Of a DNA stretch of 64,000 nt, positions 1-11,248 are shown one piece after another. Each line of letters begins with the position of its first letter. Position 1 is the stretch's first letter. This stretch comes from Eleusine coracana subsp. coracana (lineage: Eukaryota > Streptophyta > Magnoliopsida > Poales > Poaceae): assembly GCA_032690845.1 (NCBI GenBank), contig CM064434.1, positions 4,218,108 to 4,282,107 on the forward strand. The letters run 5' to 3'. The position numbers and the translations under genes are program-made. A model generated the notes under the pieces. The model searched no databases, was not told where the DNA came from, and saw nothing but the letters and a program-made list of their open reading frames with translations.

Positions 1-268
1 AGTATCAAGTAAAACGTTTTTGGTGTCACAAGCTGCCACGTTTCAAATCAAATCAGCTTAGGTATACATTTATCGGTTAAACAAAGTTCCATGGTTTAGC
101 CAAAATTGTTAAAGTTTGGTAACGCAAAACTACAGCTCATGTTAGCTAGCATTTGCCTCCCATTTTATCAAAATGACATTTGGATCAAAATTATGGCTTT
201 GTATTTCTGAGATACAGCCATAAAAAATGTTTCCTAGTGTCCCCTTTTGCTTTCTCTCGTTCTTTTTC

Positions 269-465
269 ACAAAGCATGATCCAATCGAGTAGGATATAAG
301 TCTCTTTTTTTTTGCGAAAGGGAAATTTCATTGATATAAAAGCATATACATTCCCTGATTACAAAAGCAACCCAAACAATTTTAACTCCATTGATAGAAG
401 ACAAAAGACCATGAAAGAGCCATAAATTTTACAAAGCATGATCAAATTGAGTATGATATAAGTCT
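269..465 (-). mobile_element. Severely 5'-truncated LINE-type insertion with a 35-bp target duplication
   Basis: An insert of about 126 bp (305-430) begins with nine T (305-313), followed by the GCGAAAGG...TTTCATTGATAT text often seen at the 3' ends of grass LINEs read on the minus strand. It is flanked by a direct repeat at 269-303 and 431-465, 35 bp with three mismatches. This is the structure left by target-primed reverse transcription of a heavily truncated LINE. No coding sequence remains. The repeat is long for a LINE target duplication, so a local duplication that happened to flank the insert is an alternative. Confidence 0.6.
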
Positions 466-1275
466 TGATGTCTCAGTATGTGTGTATCTCATTATATTTA
501 TTTTAGAAAAAAAACATGACCTGAGAAATCACGAGAACGTACTACTCTAAAAGAAGAGATTATGCTTTTCAAAGTTTTCAAACCATGGTTAGTTCATATT
601 TTGAAGGTTCAAAAATAATAACAGTAGTATTTAGAGAATTTATGATGTTGTCAAATTGTTTGAATATCCTAGAAAGAAAATTTGTACATCCAGAAGTAGT
701 TGTTCAATTATATTCTATACCTGGGTGATGGTATTCTTGTTGCATTGTTGGACAAGCAAAAACGTTCATAAAAATGATATCCTATAGTTTATGAAAATTA
801 GTTTAAACTTTCGAACCACGCACTGCCGCTGTTGCGTATTCTCTTGATGATCACCTATGAGAACCTTAAATTTTGGCAGCAGAGATGCCCTGGAACCAAA
901 TTTCTTTAAAAAAAAAATGTAAACGGCTTGTGGAGTTGCGATGCAGTACATTCACGTGTCAATCATGGCAAATGCACACGGAACTAAAACTCATCCACAT
1001 ACTCAAAACACACATGGGAGTTTTATGCCAAGTCCAAGAGAGGGTGAGGTCTCAGAGCCTAAAAAACTGGTGCAGCATTCGGGGTGGTTTGGCCGATCAA
1101 CTTTCGAGTTCAGGGCGGTGCGTGGTGCAACCGAACTCCCGGCGAAGGACGTGGATGGAATGAGCCCGCTGCATTTCCCCAACCGAGGCGGCCGGAAACG
1201 CGCAGCAACGAAAGGCACATGGTTCCCGCCATTTTCAAACCGCGCAAGGCACCGCGCCTTCATTCCACCACAGTG
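466..1275. other. Unassigned AT-rich stretch upstream of the lipase gene
   Basis: No gene or bounded element was recognised. The last 200 bp become GC-rich and lead into the TATA box of the downstream lipase gene, so this part probably holds its promoter. Small open frames here have no recognisable domain. Confidence 0.4.
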
Positions 1276-1283
1276 TATATATA
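1276..1283 (+). promoter_or_regulatory. TATA box of the lipase gene
   Basis: TATATATA lies 129 bp upstream of the ATG at 1412 in a GC-rich context. That spacing allows a 5' leader of about 100 nt. It supports the start at 1412 and suggests the promoter is intact even though the coding frame is not. Confidence 0.55.
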
Positions 1284-1411
1284 CGATGACCTTCCGTTGC
1301 TCCTTCAGAAGTCAGAACCCAAGTCAAGAAGCTCAGAAAACGCACAGTTACTACACATCCAGTCCTGTACACAGCTGAGACACGATCGAGTACACTGACG
1401 AGCCAGCAGGC

Positions 1412-2507
1412 ATGGCGGCGTCCATCTCTGGATCCCACCACTCTTGCTGCTACTCTAGCGGCTCCGGCTTGTCCGGCCGTGGCAGCCGGCGGTGTAGTAC
1501 CACCATCAGGAGCTCCTACGCGCCGTGCTCATCGCCGGCGTCGTGCAAGCCCTCGACGACGTCGGCCCGGATCGGCCGGAAGTGGGCCGAGCTCCAGGGC
1601 GCGCGCGACTGGGCCGGCCTGCTGAGCCCGCTGGACGGCGCGCTCCGCGGGGAGCTGGTCCGGTACGGCGCGTTCGTGCGTGCGGCCTACGCCAGCTTCG
1701 AGAACGCCGCCGGTGTGCGACGACGAGGAGGAGATCGAGCGGCTGGGCCGCCGCGACGTCGTGGTCGCGTTCCGCGGCACGGCCACGCGCGGCGAGTGGG
1801 TCGACAACTTGCAATCCAGTCTCACCCGCCTCCCGCCGCCGCACGGTGGGTCCCACTCCCACATCGACGCCGCCGGAGAGGAGGAGGAGGAAGAAGAAGA
1901 GGAGCCGATGGTGGAGAGGGGGTTCTGGAGGCTGTTCACTGCTGCAGGCGAAGCGCACAGCAGCCTGCAGGAGCAGGTGCGCGGCGAGGTGGAGAGGATC
2001 GTCCACGAGTACGGCGGCAATAATGGCACGCCGCCGCTGAGCGTCACGGTCACGGGCCACAGCCTCGGCGCGGCGCTCGCCGTGCTCGCCGCCTACGAGA
2101 TCACGACCTCGTCGGCCACGCAGCAAGATGCGGCGGCGCCGATGGTGACGGCCGTGTCGTTCGGCGGCCCGCGGGTGGGCAACGCGGCGTTCCGGCGGAG
2201 GCTGGAGGAGAGCGGATGCAAGGTGCTCCGCGTCGTCAACTCCAACGACATCGTGACCAAGGTGCCCGGGTTTCCCGTAGACGACGACGACGAACGCGTC
2301 AGCAGTAGCAGCAGCGAGTCGTCGTCGTCGTCGGGTAATACGAGGAGGAGGAGGACGAGAGTGCCTAGGTGGTTGGTGGCCAAGATGGGGTGGGCGTACA
2401 GCGACGTGGGCCGGGAGCTGCGGCTCTGCAGCGAGGATTCGGCGTCGTCCAACGTGGTGGCGTCGCATGACCTCGATTTGTACCTCAAGCTCGTGGCAAC
2501 TGCCTGA
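1412..2507 (+). pseudogene. Class-3 lipase (phospholipase A1, DAD1-like, chloroplast type) with a frame break
   Basis: Enzymes of this family release fatty acids from galactolipids or phospholipids in plastids, sometimes feeding jasmonate synthesis. The first 100 codons (1412 to about 1712) have a Ser/Arg-rich, transit-peptide-like start followed by the family text [14 protein letters not shown] and [14 protein letters not shown]. The remainder (about 1713-2507) reads in another frame: [31 protein letters not shown], the nucleophile elbow GHSLG (Ser codon 2061-2063), Asp in NDIVTKV (2246-2248) and His in ASHDLDLY (2466-2468). The catalytic triad is therefore complete. From memory of the family, about 50-60 residues normally lie between AAYASF and the CDDEEE motif; here they are missing and the junction changes frame. 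This looks like a 3n+2 deletion. An intron is unlikely because no fitting splice pair spans the junction. The coding GC content is very high, typical of grass genes. It is either a recent pseudogene or an assembly collapse. Confidence 0.85.
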
Positions 2508-3129
2508 TTAGGAAATGCCGTACCTGGCCTGTACCGGTCTGACACTGTTGAAATGTGCCAAACTAGGGGATTCTTCTTCTTTTGTCCCGACAATTAACAT
2601 GACCAGGTGAAGTCTGTTTGGATATGGACTGATTCTTCTTTTTTTTTTTTCCTTGCAATCACTACTTGTGTTTTGTGATTTGCTTCTCACGTTTCAAAAA
2701 TCATAAAACTCAGAAGTAGATGGAAACTTGCCCATGGCATTCTTTCGATGTCCATTTATACCTCGCCTGCCGATCTTTGCGTTTGCGGTGACGTCCTCAC
2801 CGACGTGAAGAATTGTCGTAGCAGGACTAAGGTAATTCTCTTTTGATGATCCAGCCAAAGGACCAAGGTGCTCGTTGGCCAACATCAGAGCTATCACTCG
2901 GGTTCAATCACTAGGAGTCGAGAAGAAAGGCAGGGGTCGACCCCTATACTTCAAAAAAAAAAAAAAAACCCAAATGAACCTTATCCAAATGCTACTTGTT
3001 GTCCATCCGTTTTGTCCATTTAAGCTTTGGTAGACCTTTACCTTTCTACTTTCTTGGTTGTATTTAGTATAACAAAAACGTTATTAATTATGGATTATTT
3101 TGTTTCATGTATGCTCTTTTTTTTCCCAA
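2508..3129. other. Lipase 3' region and unassigned sequence
   Basis: The 3' flank of the lipase, a T-run near 2638-2650 and an A-run of about 16 at 2952-2967. No gene or bounded mobile element was recognised. Confidence 0.35.
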
Positions 3130-3570
3130 AATATCCGGCATTACTGCATTTTTATTTATAAAAAGAAAAATAGAGTTTTTTTCGCGCAAGATGCGTCTTA
3201 CAACATGCAGCAACCCCAGGAGCATGAGCTGGGTTTGCTCGTTACAAGGTGGATTACTCACTATTTGCTCGCACGATCACTGCAGCTAGATGTTTTGCAC
3301 CCGCCATACACCACATGTTGCCTTCTTCTTTTATGGCTTCGAGTAGTTGTGTGATGTTGTGTTCCTTGTGATAAAAAAAATCTTTGCGTTTCTCTCCTTC
3401 CATATCATCCAAATCACCGCAATTACTAAAGATCGCAGACCCTTCATCACTTGATTCTTTTGCTCACCTATGAGGTGATCAACCCAGGCGGCAACACTGG
3501 TGTGTGTCGTCCAGGAAGAGGGCAAGAGCATCCCGTGCTGCATCCAGTTCCCGACCACGTTCCACAGTCA
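3130..3570 (-). mobile_element. LINE fragment, 3' part of the reverse-transcriptase ORF
   Basis: Read on the minus strand, 3558-3331 encodes the C-terminal tail of a plant LINE pol protein: VVGNWMQHG, SVAAWVDHLIGEQ and VIWMIWKERNAKIFF. The motif MIWKERN follows the zinc-binding reverse-transcriptase region in grass L1-type elements. The sequence down to about 3130 looks like the 3' part of the same element. No reverse-transcriptase core, endonuclease or target duplication could be identified, so this is an old truncated copy. Confidence 0.7.
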
Positions 3571-3742
3571 TATATGCTCTTATTAAACAGTATGTTTGGT
3601 TTCAGCTATTTAGTACTCTTTCCTTGTTTTAGTGGTTGGTGTAGTTGCTCCCAACTCCCAAGCACTTGGGGTTCGATTTGCATTGGCCGCAAATGTTTTG
3701 GTGCACACAATTAGCACGAGGGCTAAAATGACATCTAAAAAT

Positions 3743-3757
3743 CATACGGAGGGAGTA
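3743..3757. repeat. Stowaway-like terminal motif (single end)
   Basis: CATACGGAGGGAG followed by TA is the 3' end seen on Stowaway MITEs, which have CTCCCTCCGT termini and a TA target. No matching upstream end was found, so only a remnant or a chance match can be claimed. Confidence 0.35.
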
Positions 3758-4278
3758 CACAACATCCCCACTTAATGTATGTTTTTAATTTTGTATTAGG
3801 AACCGAATCTAATTCATTCATATGAACATTACCTAAAAGGAACAGAAAATTTGTGCATTTTTAAAAACATTAACGTTACAGCTGAGCCATTTTGACCAAC
3901 ATACACGATATTTGCCTCCAAACAAATTAAAGTATGATATTAAAATTTCTTATCCACCCTTGTAACCCTCTTTAAACTAACATTTCGTGAGCATTCAAAG
4001 CTACACTTATGCTAAAAGAGAGTTGCATTACTCTTCAAATTAGTTTGGCATCATGACAATTAAAGGAGATAAAACTTTGTATATTGGCCTATTAAATTAT
4101 TTAACAATTCAAGATAATAAGTTATAATTAAATCATGTAAGCACATTAAAGCCATCACATTTCTTAACCATGTATTCTCACAGAACTGACGGAACATCCA
4201 TATTTTTGGAGAATTTAGAAAAGTCCTAGTAGAAAAGTATTGAGTTTGATGGTTGTTGCAGATTTTTATTCCATTCTC

Positions 4279-4456
4279 GGCATGCTTCCCAACTTCACTA
4301 TAATATTGTCTAAGAGAAAACATAATTCCGTTCTAAACTCATTGCATCTATGACGCATCATACTTGCCACACCTCCCATCCATATTGAGGCTACATATAT
4401 CGTTTTAGCTTCTGACCATAGAAATAGAAGATAAATAATAAAAACAAAGATATTAA
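4279..4456 (+). repeat. Local direct repeat, copy 1 (uninterrupted)
   Basis: This stretch of about 178 bp recurs at 4511-4653 and continues at 5917-5972. Shared text includes ATTGTCTAAGAGAA, CTAAACTCATTRCATC, GCCACA, GCTACATAT and CTTCTGACCATMGAAATAGAAGA. Copy 1 keeps the junction GCTACATATATCG intact and so serves as an empty-site reference for the solo LTR inserted in copy 2. The copies are clearly diverged, so the duplication is older than the LTR insertion. Confidence 0.75.
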
Positions 4457-4653
4457 ATATTGAGCCTGACTTGTTATGATCTTTTATTATTTTTTTTCAA
4501 ATTTTGTTGGCATGTTTCCTATTTTATGGTATATATCCGGAGTTTGTCTGACTTTATTTTACTATTGTCTAAGAGAATTATAATTTTTTTCTAAACTCAT
4601 TACATCAATGACCCATCATCGCTGCCACATATGGTACATATTCAGCTACATAT

Positions 4654-4943
4654 TGTCGGTGTTTCGATCACCGACCAGTAGTATTTGTTCACGGGGAGCG
4701 CGCTTTGGATTCAGTAATGGCTTAGCAAGAGGACACGGGGTGTCGGGGAAGGCCCCATATGTCTAGTTCACTAACCTACTCGTGTTACTTGTCACAAGGC
4801 GAAGTACAACAATGGTGAGAGAGGAGGGGGGCTCCAAGTCTCAGTGCTTCCGGTGGTGAGGTGCCGTAGTTTGTGCTCTATATCTCAAGAAGAAGAAAAG
4901 GCTTCCCCTTTATATTCTGAGAGGGGTGGCCCATTTACACACA

Positions 4944-4982
<39 letters not shown>

Positions 4983-5916
4983 GTTGTACATGTGCGGAGT
5001 AGTTGATGTCGTGCGGAAGGGGGCGTCGTTCTGGCTTGGCGGCGTGGTCTCTAGTCCTTGCTTGCATCAGGAGAATGATGCACTGTACTCGGGCGTGCCC
5101 CTTTTTTTCGTCGTTGCGTCGGGCCTCAATCGCCACTGTGCATGGCGTGCCCCGCCATATGAAGGATGGTGCATCAGGGGCGCATTCATGCCACCCTGGC
5201 AGAAGTCAATCTCGTCGTCCATCGGGTTGTCCTACTTCGATTGCTGTAGGGGGCGTCAGTGGGCGATAGCATCATCGAGTACCCTGCTGTACCCGCCCCC
5301 GTCAGCAGACGTTGATGGTGACTAGGGCAGGTGAGCAGGCGGATTTTACCTCTCCGACACTATATGCCCATGGCGGGGTCGACCCCTTCATCAGGCGTCG
5401 AGGTATCAAGTCGCACTTGTCCGGATCTGCTCGGAGTTAGAATCTGTCATGCCTGTGCAGGGAAATCGAGTTTTCCCGCTCCGCTACTCTCGGTTGAGTC
5501 AAAATTTTATCATTCCGCCTCTCCCAGATCTGGTCCCCACTGACGGGACGGGAGAAAAGGCCTATCCGGAGATTATGGATGGGCCCATGCTGTGGTGATT
5601 GTAGTGGTGGTGGGGTACCTGCCCTTGCGGGGCGAGGCGACTTGGCTCCGGCTCCCATCGAGGGGTCGAGTGGAGCGACCCGAATATTCGACCCCTGGGG
5701 GTTCGCGCGAGTCATTACCAGGTCTCAACCCGTCGGGTGAGTCAAGCCGGCGTTCTGGGCCAGCGATTTGGGCGGGCATGCCACGTGGGGTTTCTTCGTA
5801 CAGGGCCCACGCGGACGGGGCCCAAGGTGGTGACTAAGTGTGTCTTTTGTTCTGGCTGCATGCTTGGTTTTCCTTTTAAGTGGTGCCACGTGACATCCCG
5901 TTATTTACCCCCGACA
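4654..5916. mobile_element. Solo LTR of a retrotransposon, TSD CATAT
   Basis: The 1263-bp element starts TGTCGGTGTTTC and ends TACCCCCGACA, so it has the TG...CA termini and the short inverted TGTCGG/CCGACA typical of LTRs. It is flanked by the 5-bp direct repeat CATAT at 4649-4653 and 5917-5921. There is no internal region, primer-binding site or second LTR, so it arose by recombination between the two LTRs of a full element. The length and TGTCGG terminus suggest a Ty3/gypsy type, but with no coding part this is inference. A (GA)n microsatellite (4949-4978) lies inside. Open frames in the LTR have no domains. Confidence 0.9.
4949..4978. repeat. (GA)15 microsatellite inside the solo LTR
   Basis: Uninterrupted GA dinucleotides directly after a short CA run. 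It is probably polymorphic in length. Confidence 0.9.
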
Positions 5917-5976
5917 CATATATTGATTTAACTTCTGACCATCGAAATAGAAGAGTAGAAAGAAAGATATTTTAGT

Positions 5977-7612
5977 AGGGGAAGACATATATTTTGATAA
6001 GGAGTAGCACAGTCTTTCCTACGTTGTCCTTAGAACATACTTAGGTATATTACAAAGCCGTATAGCACTCAACTGTAACAGGTTTCCCTCTTATCACGCC
6101 GTGGGTTTTAAGGCGTCAAGTTGTTTAAACGCTGCAAATATTAAAATATATTTGAGTTTTTTTTTCAAAAAAATTGTCCAAACGTTGTGTGAGGCATCAA
6201 ATTGTAAGATGGCTCTTTGCTATGTTCATCTCTCTGGTAGTGTTGGAGCGTGAGGGCAAGGTTAGAAACTGCACCAGTGCAGCTCGAGCTAATTATATGG
6301 TCGGACTTGTTGCCGTCACCGGTGGGGAAGCCGGTGACCATATGAGCAGCTCACGTGTTGCTGTTAGCACTGTACCAGCTACGACAATGGAAGGAGGCGG
6401 GAACGGGAAGCATCGGAAGGCTCCCGCGCAAGGAAGCCAAATGTGCGGCTTGCTAGGCCGGAATGGAACAAGGCCTCAAAGACGCATGCGATGGCCCAGG
6501 TGTGAAGGGATAAAGCGACTCGGCAAGATGGAAGCTGTAAAAGCAAATCAATAGCCAACCTGGCGCCTAGGTCAGGTGGACGACACCACATGGAGCATTC
6601 AGATGACGTGGTACCAGTGGCGGGAGAAGGTTTGGGCAGGGTGTGCACTAGCGCACTGAAGTACTAAAGCCATCTATTATTTCAGCCACATGCATAGAAA
6701 ATCCTCATTGATTTCCCCAAATCTTGGGCGTGCAACGGCCTACCAGGATCCCCACCCGTTTCCTTCCGGCAGGCCGGCGCGACGCAACAAGGAGCTGGTG
6801 GTCGGGAAGTGATGGGGCGTGGGCGGAGACAAAGATAGCGGACGCTGCGCGCCGTCGAGCGGGCTTACCAGGCCGACCCAGTCATGGGTACCCTGGATCG
6901 AGTTCAGCCTGCTTCTTGTCGATCCACAGGGACATCGTCGAAAGCTTGGATGATGCTGGCGAAGGATCTCTCTTTTTGTTTTCCAAAGACCCGGAAAATT
7001 TCTGTCGTGTTTCAGTAGCAAGTAGAAATAGAAATTTTTATTACAGCTCGCCCTGTGGCGGGTGAAAAAGCTCCTCACAGTGCACCTCAACCTCGCCTTC
7101 GGCAGCAATTAGCACCTCAACTTTGTGGTGAGATAATGTGAAAAATGGTCAGGGCCCATAATAACCAAAAGGCTGACCTGCCATAAGTGCTATGGCACCA
7201 GAGAAAAATAAAAATAATGGTCATCTCAACGGGCAGTGTTAGATTTTGTGACCTGTGGTCTGAAGCACACACACAAAAAAAAATCTAGTCGGAGCACGCC
7301 ATGACCCGTGTTATTTCATGCCTGAGCCAGCCCGACACGACACAACATGACATGTTTGGACAGATTTTGGGGCCCTGTCGGCTGCCATGACATGGCCCGT
7401 TTAACAAAAATATTAAAGATGCTTTTATTCCCACTATAAATAATTAGTTTTTGCACGTGCGACACGCATGTTACCATTGTTCTATAAAGATAAACTAAAT
7501 GGTATGATGTGTTGAAAGGCGTATAAATATTATTTCATTACAAATCGAAGATGCAAAATATGATCACTATTGGTGGAAGAAGGATAACCAACAATGTGTA
7601 GTAGGCGTGAAT
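5977..7612. other. Unassigned stretch between solo LTR and hAT-like candidate
   Basis: Mixed composition, with a GC-rich part at 6720-6960. Short open frames occur on both strands, but none has a recognisable domain or a supported splice structure. Sequence at 7300-7420 is rich in CGACACGACAC and CATGGCCCG words like those inside grass hAT elements and may be a remnant. Confidence 0.3.
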
Positions 7613-8442
7613 ATAGATGGGCATTCGGTCCGCCCGGTCCATCATGGCATGAGCCCGCTTAGGCACGGTCTGCTCTGGATCCAAGCCGACACGACACGAC
7701 GGGCCGTTCGGGCTATGCTCGTGCTCGAGGGTTGGCCCATGGCACAAACCGAAACCAACATCGTTGTGCCAGACAATCCGTTTGGCCAGGGAGCACAGTG
7801 GCCCAAGAGCACGACGGCTCGGTGCTAGAGAAGAAAGCTAGAGCTGGTGCGGCAACGGCACCGACGGCTTGGTGAAGTCCTCGCGGCTGTGGGTGGAGCA
7901 AGGCGGCGGCGTCGGCGGCTTGGAGGACAAACTTGAGGAGACGGAGCGAGGCAGCGGCGCGGGCGTCTTGGAGGATGAACTTGAGGGGGCGACGGCGGGG
8001 CAGAGACCGGAGCCAGAGACGTGGAGCGACGCATGGAGGCGGGGCGGAGGCCAGAGCCATAGGCGGAAGCATCGGGTGGAGTGGCGCATTGCGGCGGGCC
8101 GGCTGCGCGTCTAGGGTTTCATAGCCTCGCGGGTGTAGGCGGGGGGGGGGGGGGGGGGGGAGGGGTAGAGGTTGTTTGGTTGGCAAGTTGCTTTGATGGG
8201 CTGATGCAGGTCAAGTTTTGTTGTCTGAATGGGGCGATGTCCAGTGGGTACATGCCATAGTTTGGTTGGTTGACCTGGTTTATCGAGCTGTTACCGGGCC
8301 GATCATCTTTCAGGCTGTGCCACGAGCTAGGGGGTCGGCCCAAGGCACGACCCATCCTGGGCCTGGTTTTTTCCATGTCGTGCCGGCCGGGTTTGTATCG
8401 GGCCAAAATGGCTGGGCCTCATGTCTGCCCATTTGTACTTGC
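7613..8442. mobile_element. Possible decayed non-autonomous hAT-like element
   Basis: The left edge TATAGATGGGCA and the inverted right edge TGCCCATTTGTA match at 10 of 12 positions. The sequence just inside both edges is rich in GGGCC and GGCACGACC words, as in the well-bounded hAT element at 56641-57511. No 8-bp target duplication was found. A G20 run lies at 8141-8160. Long open frames here follow the GC-rich composition and have no domain. Confidence 0.3.
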
Positions 8443-9650
8443 CCAGATGGGATGACAATATGGGTCCCGGAAGCGGGTGCTCTTTCTCACCTGTGGGGCT
8501 CACCTGCACCCGTCCCGCCCCACCATATTCGGTTTTCATCGAGAGCAAGACAAAGTCGTCCACCACCCACCCCTCCCTGCCCTACCATAGAGAAGGATGT
8601 CCGCGCGAGGGGGGGGGGGGGGGTGGCAGCTGATGCTGTATGGCGAGCGGCAGCGGTGGGCAGGATCGGTGACGGGGCATCATATGACCAACAAGTTAGC
8701 ATGGCGGGAACTACGATGGTGGGTGCGAACGGCACGGCAAGGTGGCGTAGCGCCGCCGGTGGTGGCGGCTGAGGGTGGTAGGACCATGCTGTGTATGACA
8801 ACGGCGCTGAAAATGAAGAAAACTCCGGAGTCGGAAGGGTGGGTGCGGGGGCAGATGGTGGCGACGACGACGGACCTGGTGCTGAGTAAGAGGCGGGGAA
8901 GGGAGGCGGAGACATTCCGTGCATTGACACGGGGCGGAAGGTAACACGACCCGGGCGCCATGCCGTTCCCGGGCTGAGGACCGCCAGGAGCATCGTGCGT
9001 GATGACCAACCCGTGCGTGGATCGTCCAAAACTGACGTCACATGGGGCCCACTGGATTGGGGTTCTCCGTTTTCCCGCGATCGTGGCTGGCCCAGTCCAA
9101 TTCGAATTTGATCAGGCCCGGTAGCCAGATATCTTTCCTATTCCCGTCCTGCAACGATCGAGAACACCACGACGTAACACACAACTCGCTGTCACCGCCC
9201 CTCCCCTATATCGCTGTCGTCGCCGTCGCCCTTTCGCTGGTTGGGGGTCGTCGGAGCAATAATCGACGGCGGCCAGGATCCCCCGTGCTGCCGTGCAGGT
9301 TCGCGTCCGACGGTCACCCTTTCCGACTGATCCGATAAACGCATTAGCGACTCGATTGGATCATCAGATGGGAGATCTTACATATATATCTATTGACCAC
9401 TCTATCTTTGCATATCAAATCGTGATTTAGTTACTAGGCTCTGCACTAGTATCTTTGACTGCTTGAGTCGTGGCTGTGCACATTTCTCGTACTGGAATTA
9501 CACTGCGTCGGACAACGATTTCTGAAATCGGCTAATTAAGAAGTACTTTGGGGTTCTTGACGATCAGGTACAATTTTTTATACTACGTGTATGGTCACAG
9601 ATATCAGTTTTGATAATTTCAATTAATTTTGACTTATCATAATATACCAT
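8443..9650. other. Unassigned GC-rich stretch and upstream region of the F-box gene
   Basis: A G15 run lies at 8609-8623. No domain was recognised in the open frames on either strand. The part after 9040 becomes promoter/leader-like and precedes the F-box start, but no TATA box can be assigned with confidence. Confidence 0.3.
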
Positions 9651-10471
9651 ATGGCAGTCAAAATGACCAACAATGGAAGAAGCCAAGAAACAAGGACGGA
9701 GGACCATAGCCATGCAAGAGAAACCAACAAGAACATCATTCGATTCAACGACCTTCCGCAGGTACGTTCAACTTTTCCACTTGCCTTTCTTTTCCACTCC
9801 CGGGTTGCATTGTGCATGCAATGCCTACATACATACATGCATGGGATTGCTGGGATCTACATTTTATCATCCACGGGTGTGATTCCCTTTTCTTTTTCTT
9901 TGCAGGACGTTCTATACGCTATTGTGTCAAAGTTGCCGCCAAAAGAATTTGCAAAAACTACTGTTTTGTCAAGCAAGTGGGAGTACATGTGGTCAATATG
10001 CCATAGATTAACATTTGAGGCTGTCCAGTGTGCAAATGCGACAGGGACGATGATTTACATAAACAAACCGAAAAATTCATCAATGAGGTCAATGCCGTTT
10101 TACAGAAGCACCAGGACAAGGTGGTCGAAACGCTTGAGGTCAGAATTGATTTTGTCAACAGCCGACTACTAGCTGACCATATCAACAATTGGGTCGATTT
10201 TGCTGTCTCTTCACGGACGAAGAACCTAACTTTGGATCTAAAGCCTAAAAGATTTTGGGAATACGACAACCGGTATGTTTTTCCATTCCAACTTTTCGAT
10301 GGGGAAGCTACCATGTCACATATCCGTCATATGCAGCTTAGCTTTGTATCTCTGGACGATCCACCTGCACACTTCAGAGGCTTCCCAAATTTAAGAAAGC
10401 TTCATCTACAAACAGTGCGTGTCAATGGAAAGGACCTTGGACATGTGTTGTCCCGTTGCTGTAATCTTGAA
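9651..10471 (+). pseudogene. F-box/RNI-like gene, 5' part (split by a MULE)
   Basis: F-box proteins are substrate receptors of SCF ubiquitin ligases. Exon 1 (9651-9761, with an alternative ATG at 9663) ends in FNDLPQ. The intron 9762-9905 is GTACGT...TTTGCAG in phase 0, and exon 2 starts at 9906 with DVLYAIVSKLPPKEF, AKTTVLSSKW, a clear F-box. Near 10022-10028 the frame changes by what looks like a one-base loss, after which CKCDRDDDLHKQTEKFINEV and the leucine-rich part (RGFPNLRKLHLQ, LGHVLSRCCNLE) continue. At 10471 the reading frame runs into the MULE terminal repeat and stops at 10531 after MULE-encoded residues. The rest of the gene resumes at 18713. With both a frameshift and an 8.2-kb insertion it should be non-functional as a full protein. 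A short F-box-only product is conceivable. Confidence 0.88.
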
Positions 10472-10575
10472 GGGCCAATAGCTCACATGCGACGTCTTTG
10501 GTGGGAATTGACCGAGCCACGACATAGTTGACTGTAATAGCTCGCGTGCGATGCCTATATAGAGCAAAATAGCCA
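10472..10575 (+). repeat. MULE 5' terminal inverted repeat with repeated subterminal motif and TATA box
   Basis: The outer 28 bp match the inverted 3' end closely. The motif AATAGCTCACATGCGA recurs about 67 bp further in as AATAGCTCGCGTGCGA (about 10537-10552). A TATA-like CTATATAG at 10555-10562 could be the promoter of the transposase gene, as terminal repeats of Mutator elements usually contain promoters. Confidence 0.8.
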
Positions 10576-11248
10576 GAACCCACCAACGGCCTTGACACTT
10601 TGTGGATTTGGTTGTTAGTGGCCGTGGGACCCAGTTGGAACGTTGTAGCACGTGAATCTGTCTGACGGACTGACCAAATACCAGTTTCGTGCCATCTGAG
10701 CGGCGACAAATTCCGGCGGGACGATCTCAGAGTGTTGTCTCTGGCGTTTGCTCCCTTCGGTGGCGTGAGTCTGTCTGCTGGACCGACCGAGGACCTCTTG
10801 CGACTGCTTCCTCTGAGCGGCGTACCAATCCCTCTCCGGCAGCGCGCGCCCTCAGAGCGCCGCACATCCCTCTCTGGCGCCGCGTGATCTAGGTCCTCGG
10901 CGATTTTGAGGTGAGTCAAATCGCTCGCTAGTTGCATTCCCATCTGAGTTGAGCCCCGAATCTGACTTATTCGTGCCTGATTTTGCCCGAGTTGCAGTAG
11001 TCTGACAAAAAAATAGATGGCCCAAAGCAGATAGGGCGCCCAAAATAGATGGAGCAGGGAGAGACAAATTCGAGGTAATCTCTGCACCTCGTGCTGATTT
11101 TGCTTTCGATTAGAGCTCTTTCGCTTCCAATTTTTGACATTCTCGCAACATTATCGAAATAGGGGGGAGCGGTGTAGCTTCGAATGGTCCGTTAAATTCC
11201 CCTTTTTCTCTGTCATGAAACTAGCTGATGGTAGCCTAAGGGCCATAG

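Larger units (their letters stand above)
4511..5972 (+). repeat. Local direct repeat, copy 2 (split by a solo LTR)
   Basis: The second copy of the repeat at 4279-4456. Its two halves, 4511-4653 and 5917-5972, join at the target duplication of the solo LTR. Removing 4654-5921 restores a sequence collinear with copy 1 across the junction. Confidence 0.75.

Noticed and set aside
1700..1725. An intron explaining the lipase frame change
   Set aside because: No splice pair spans the junction with a workable length; the flanking residues show a deletion instead.
1506..2468. 320-codon minus-strand frame opposite the lipase
   Set aside because: Arg/His-rich shadow of the high-GC lipase coding strand.
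7613..8442. hAT element with confidence equal to the other two
   Set aside because: Only short imperfect ends and no 8-bp repeat; kept as a low-confidence feature only.
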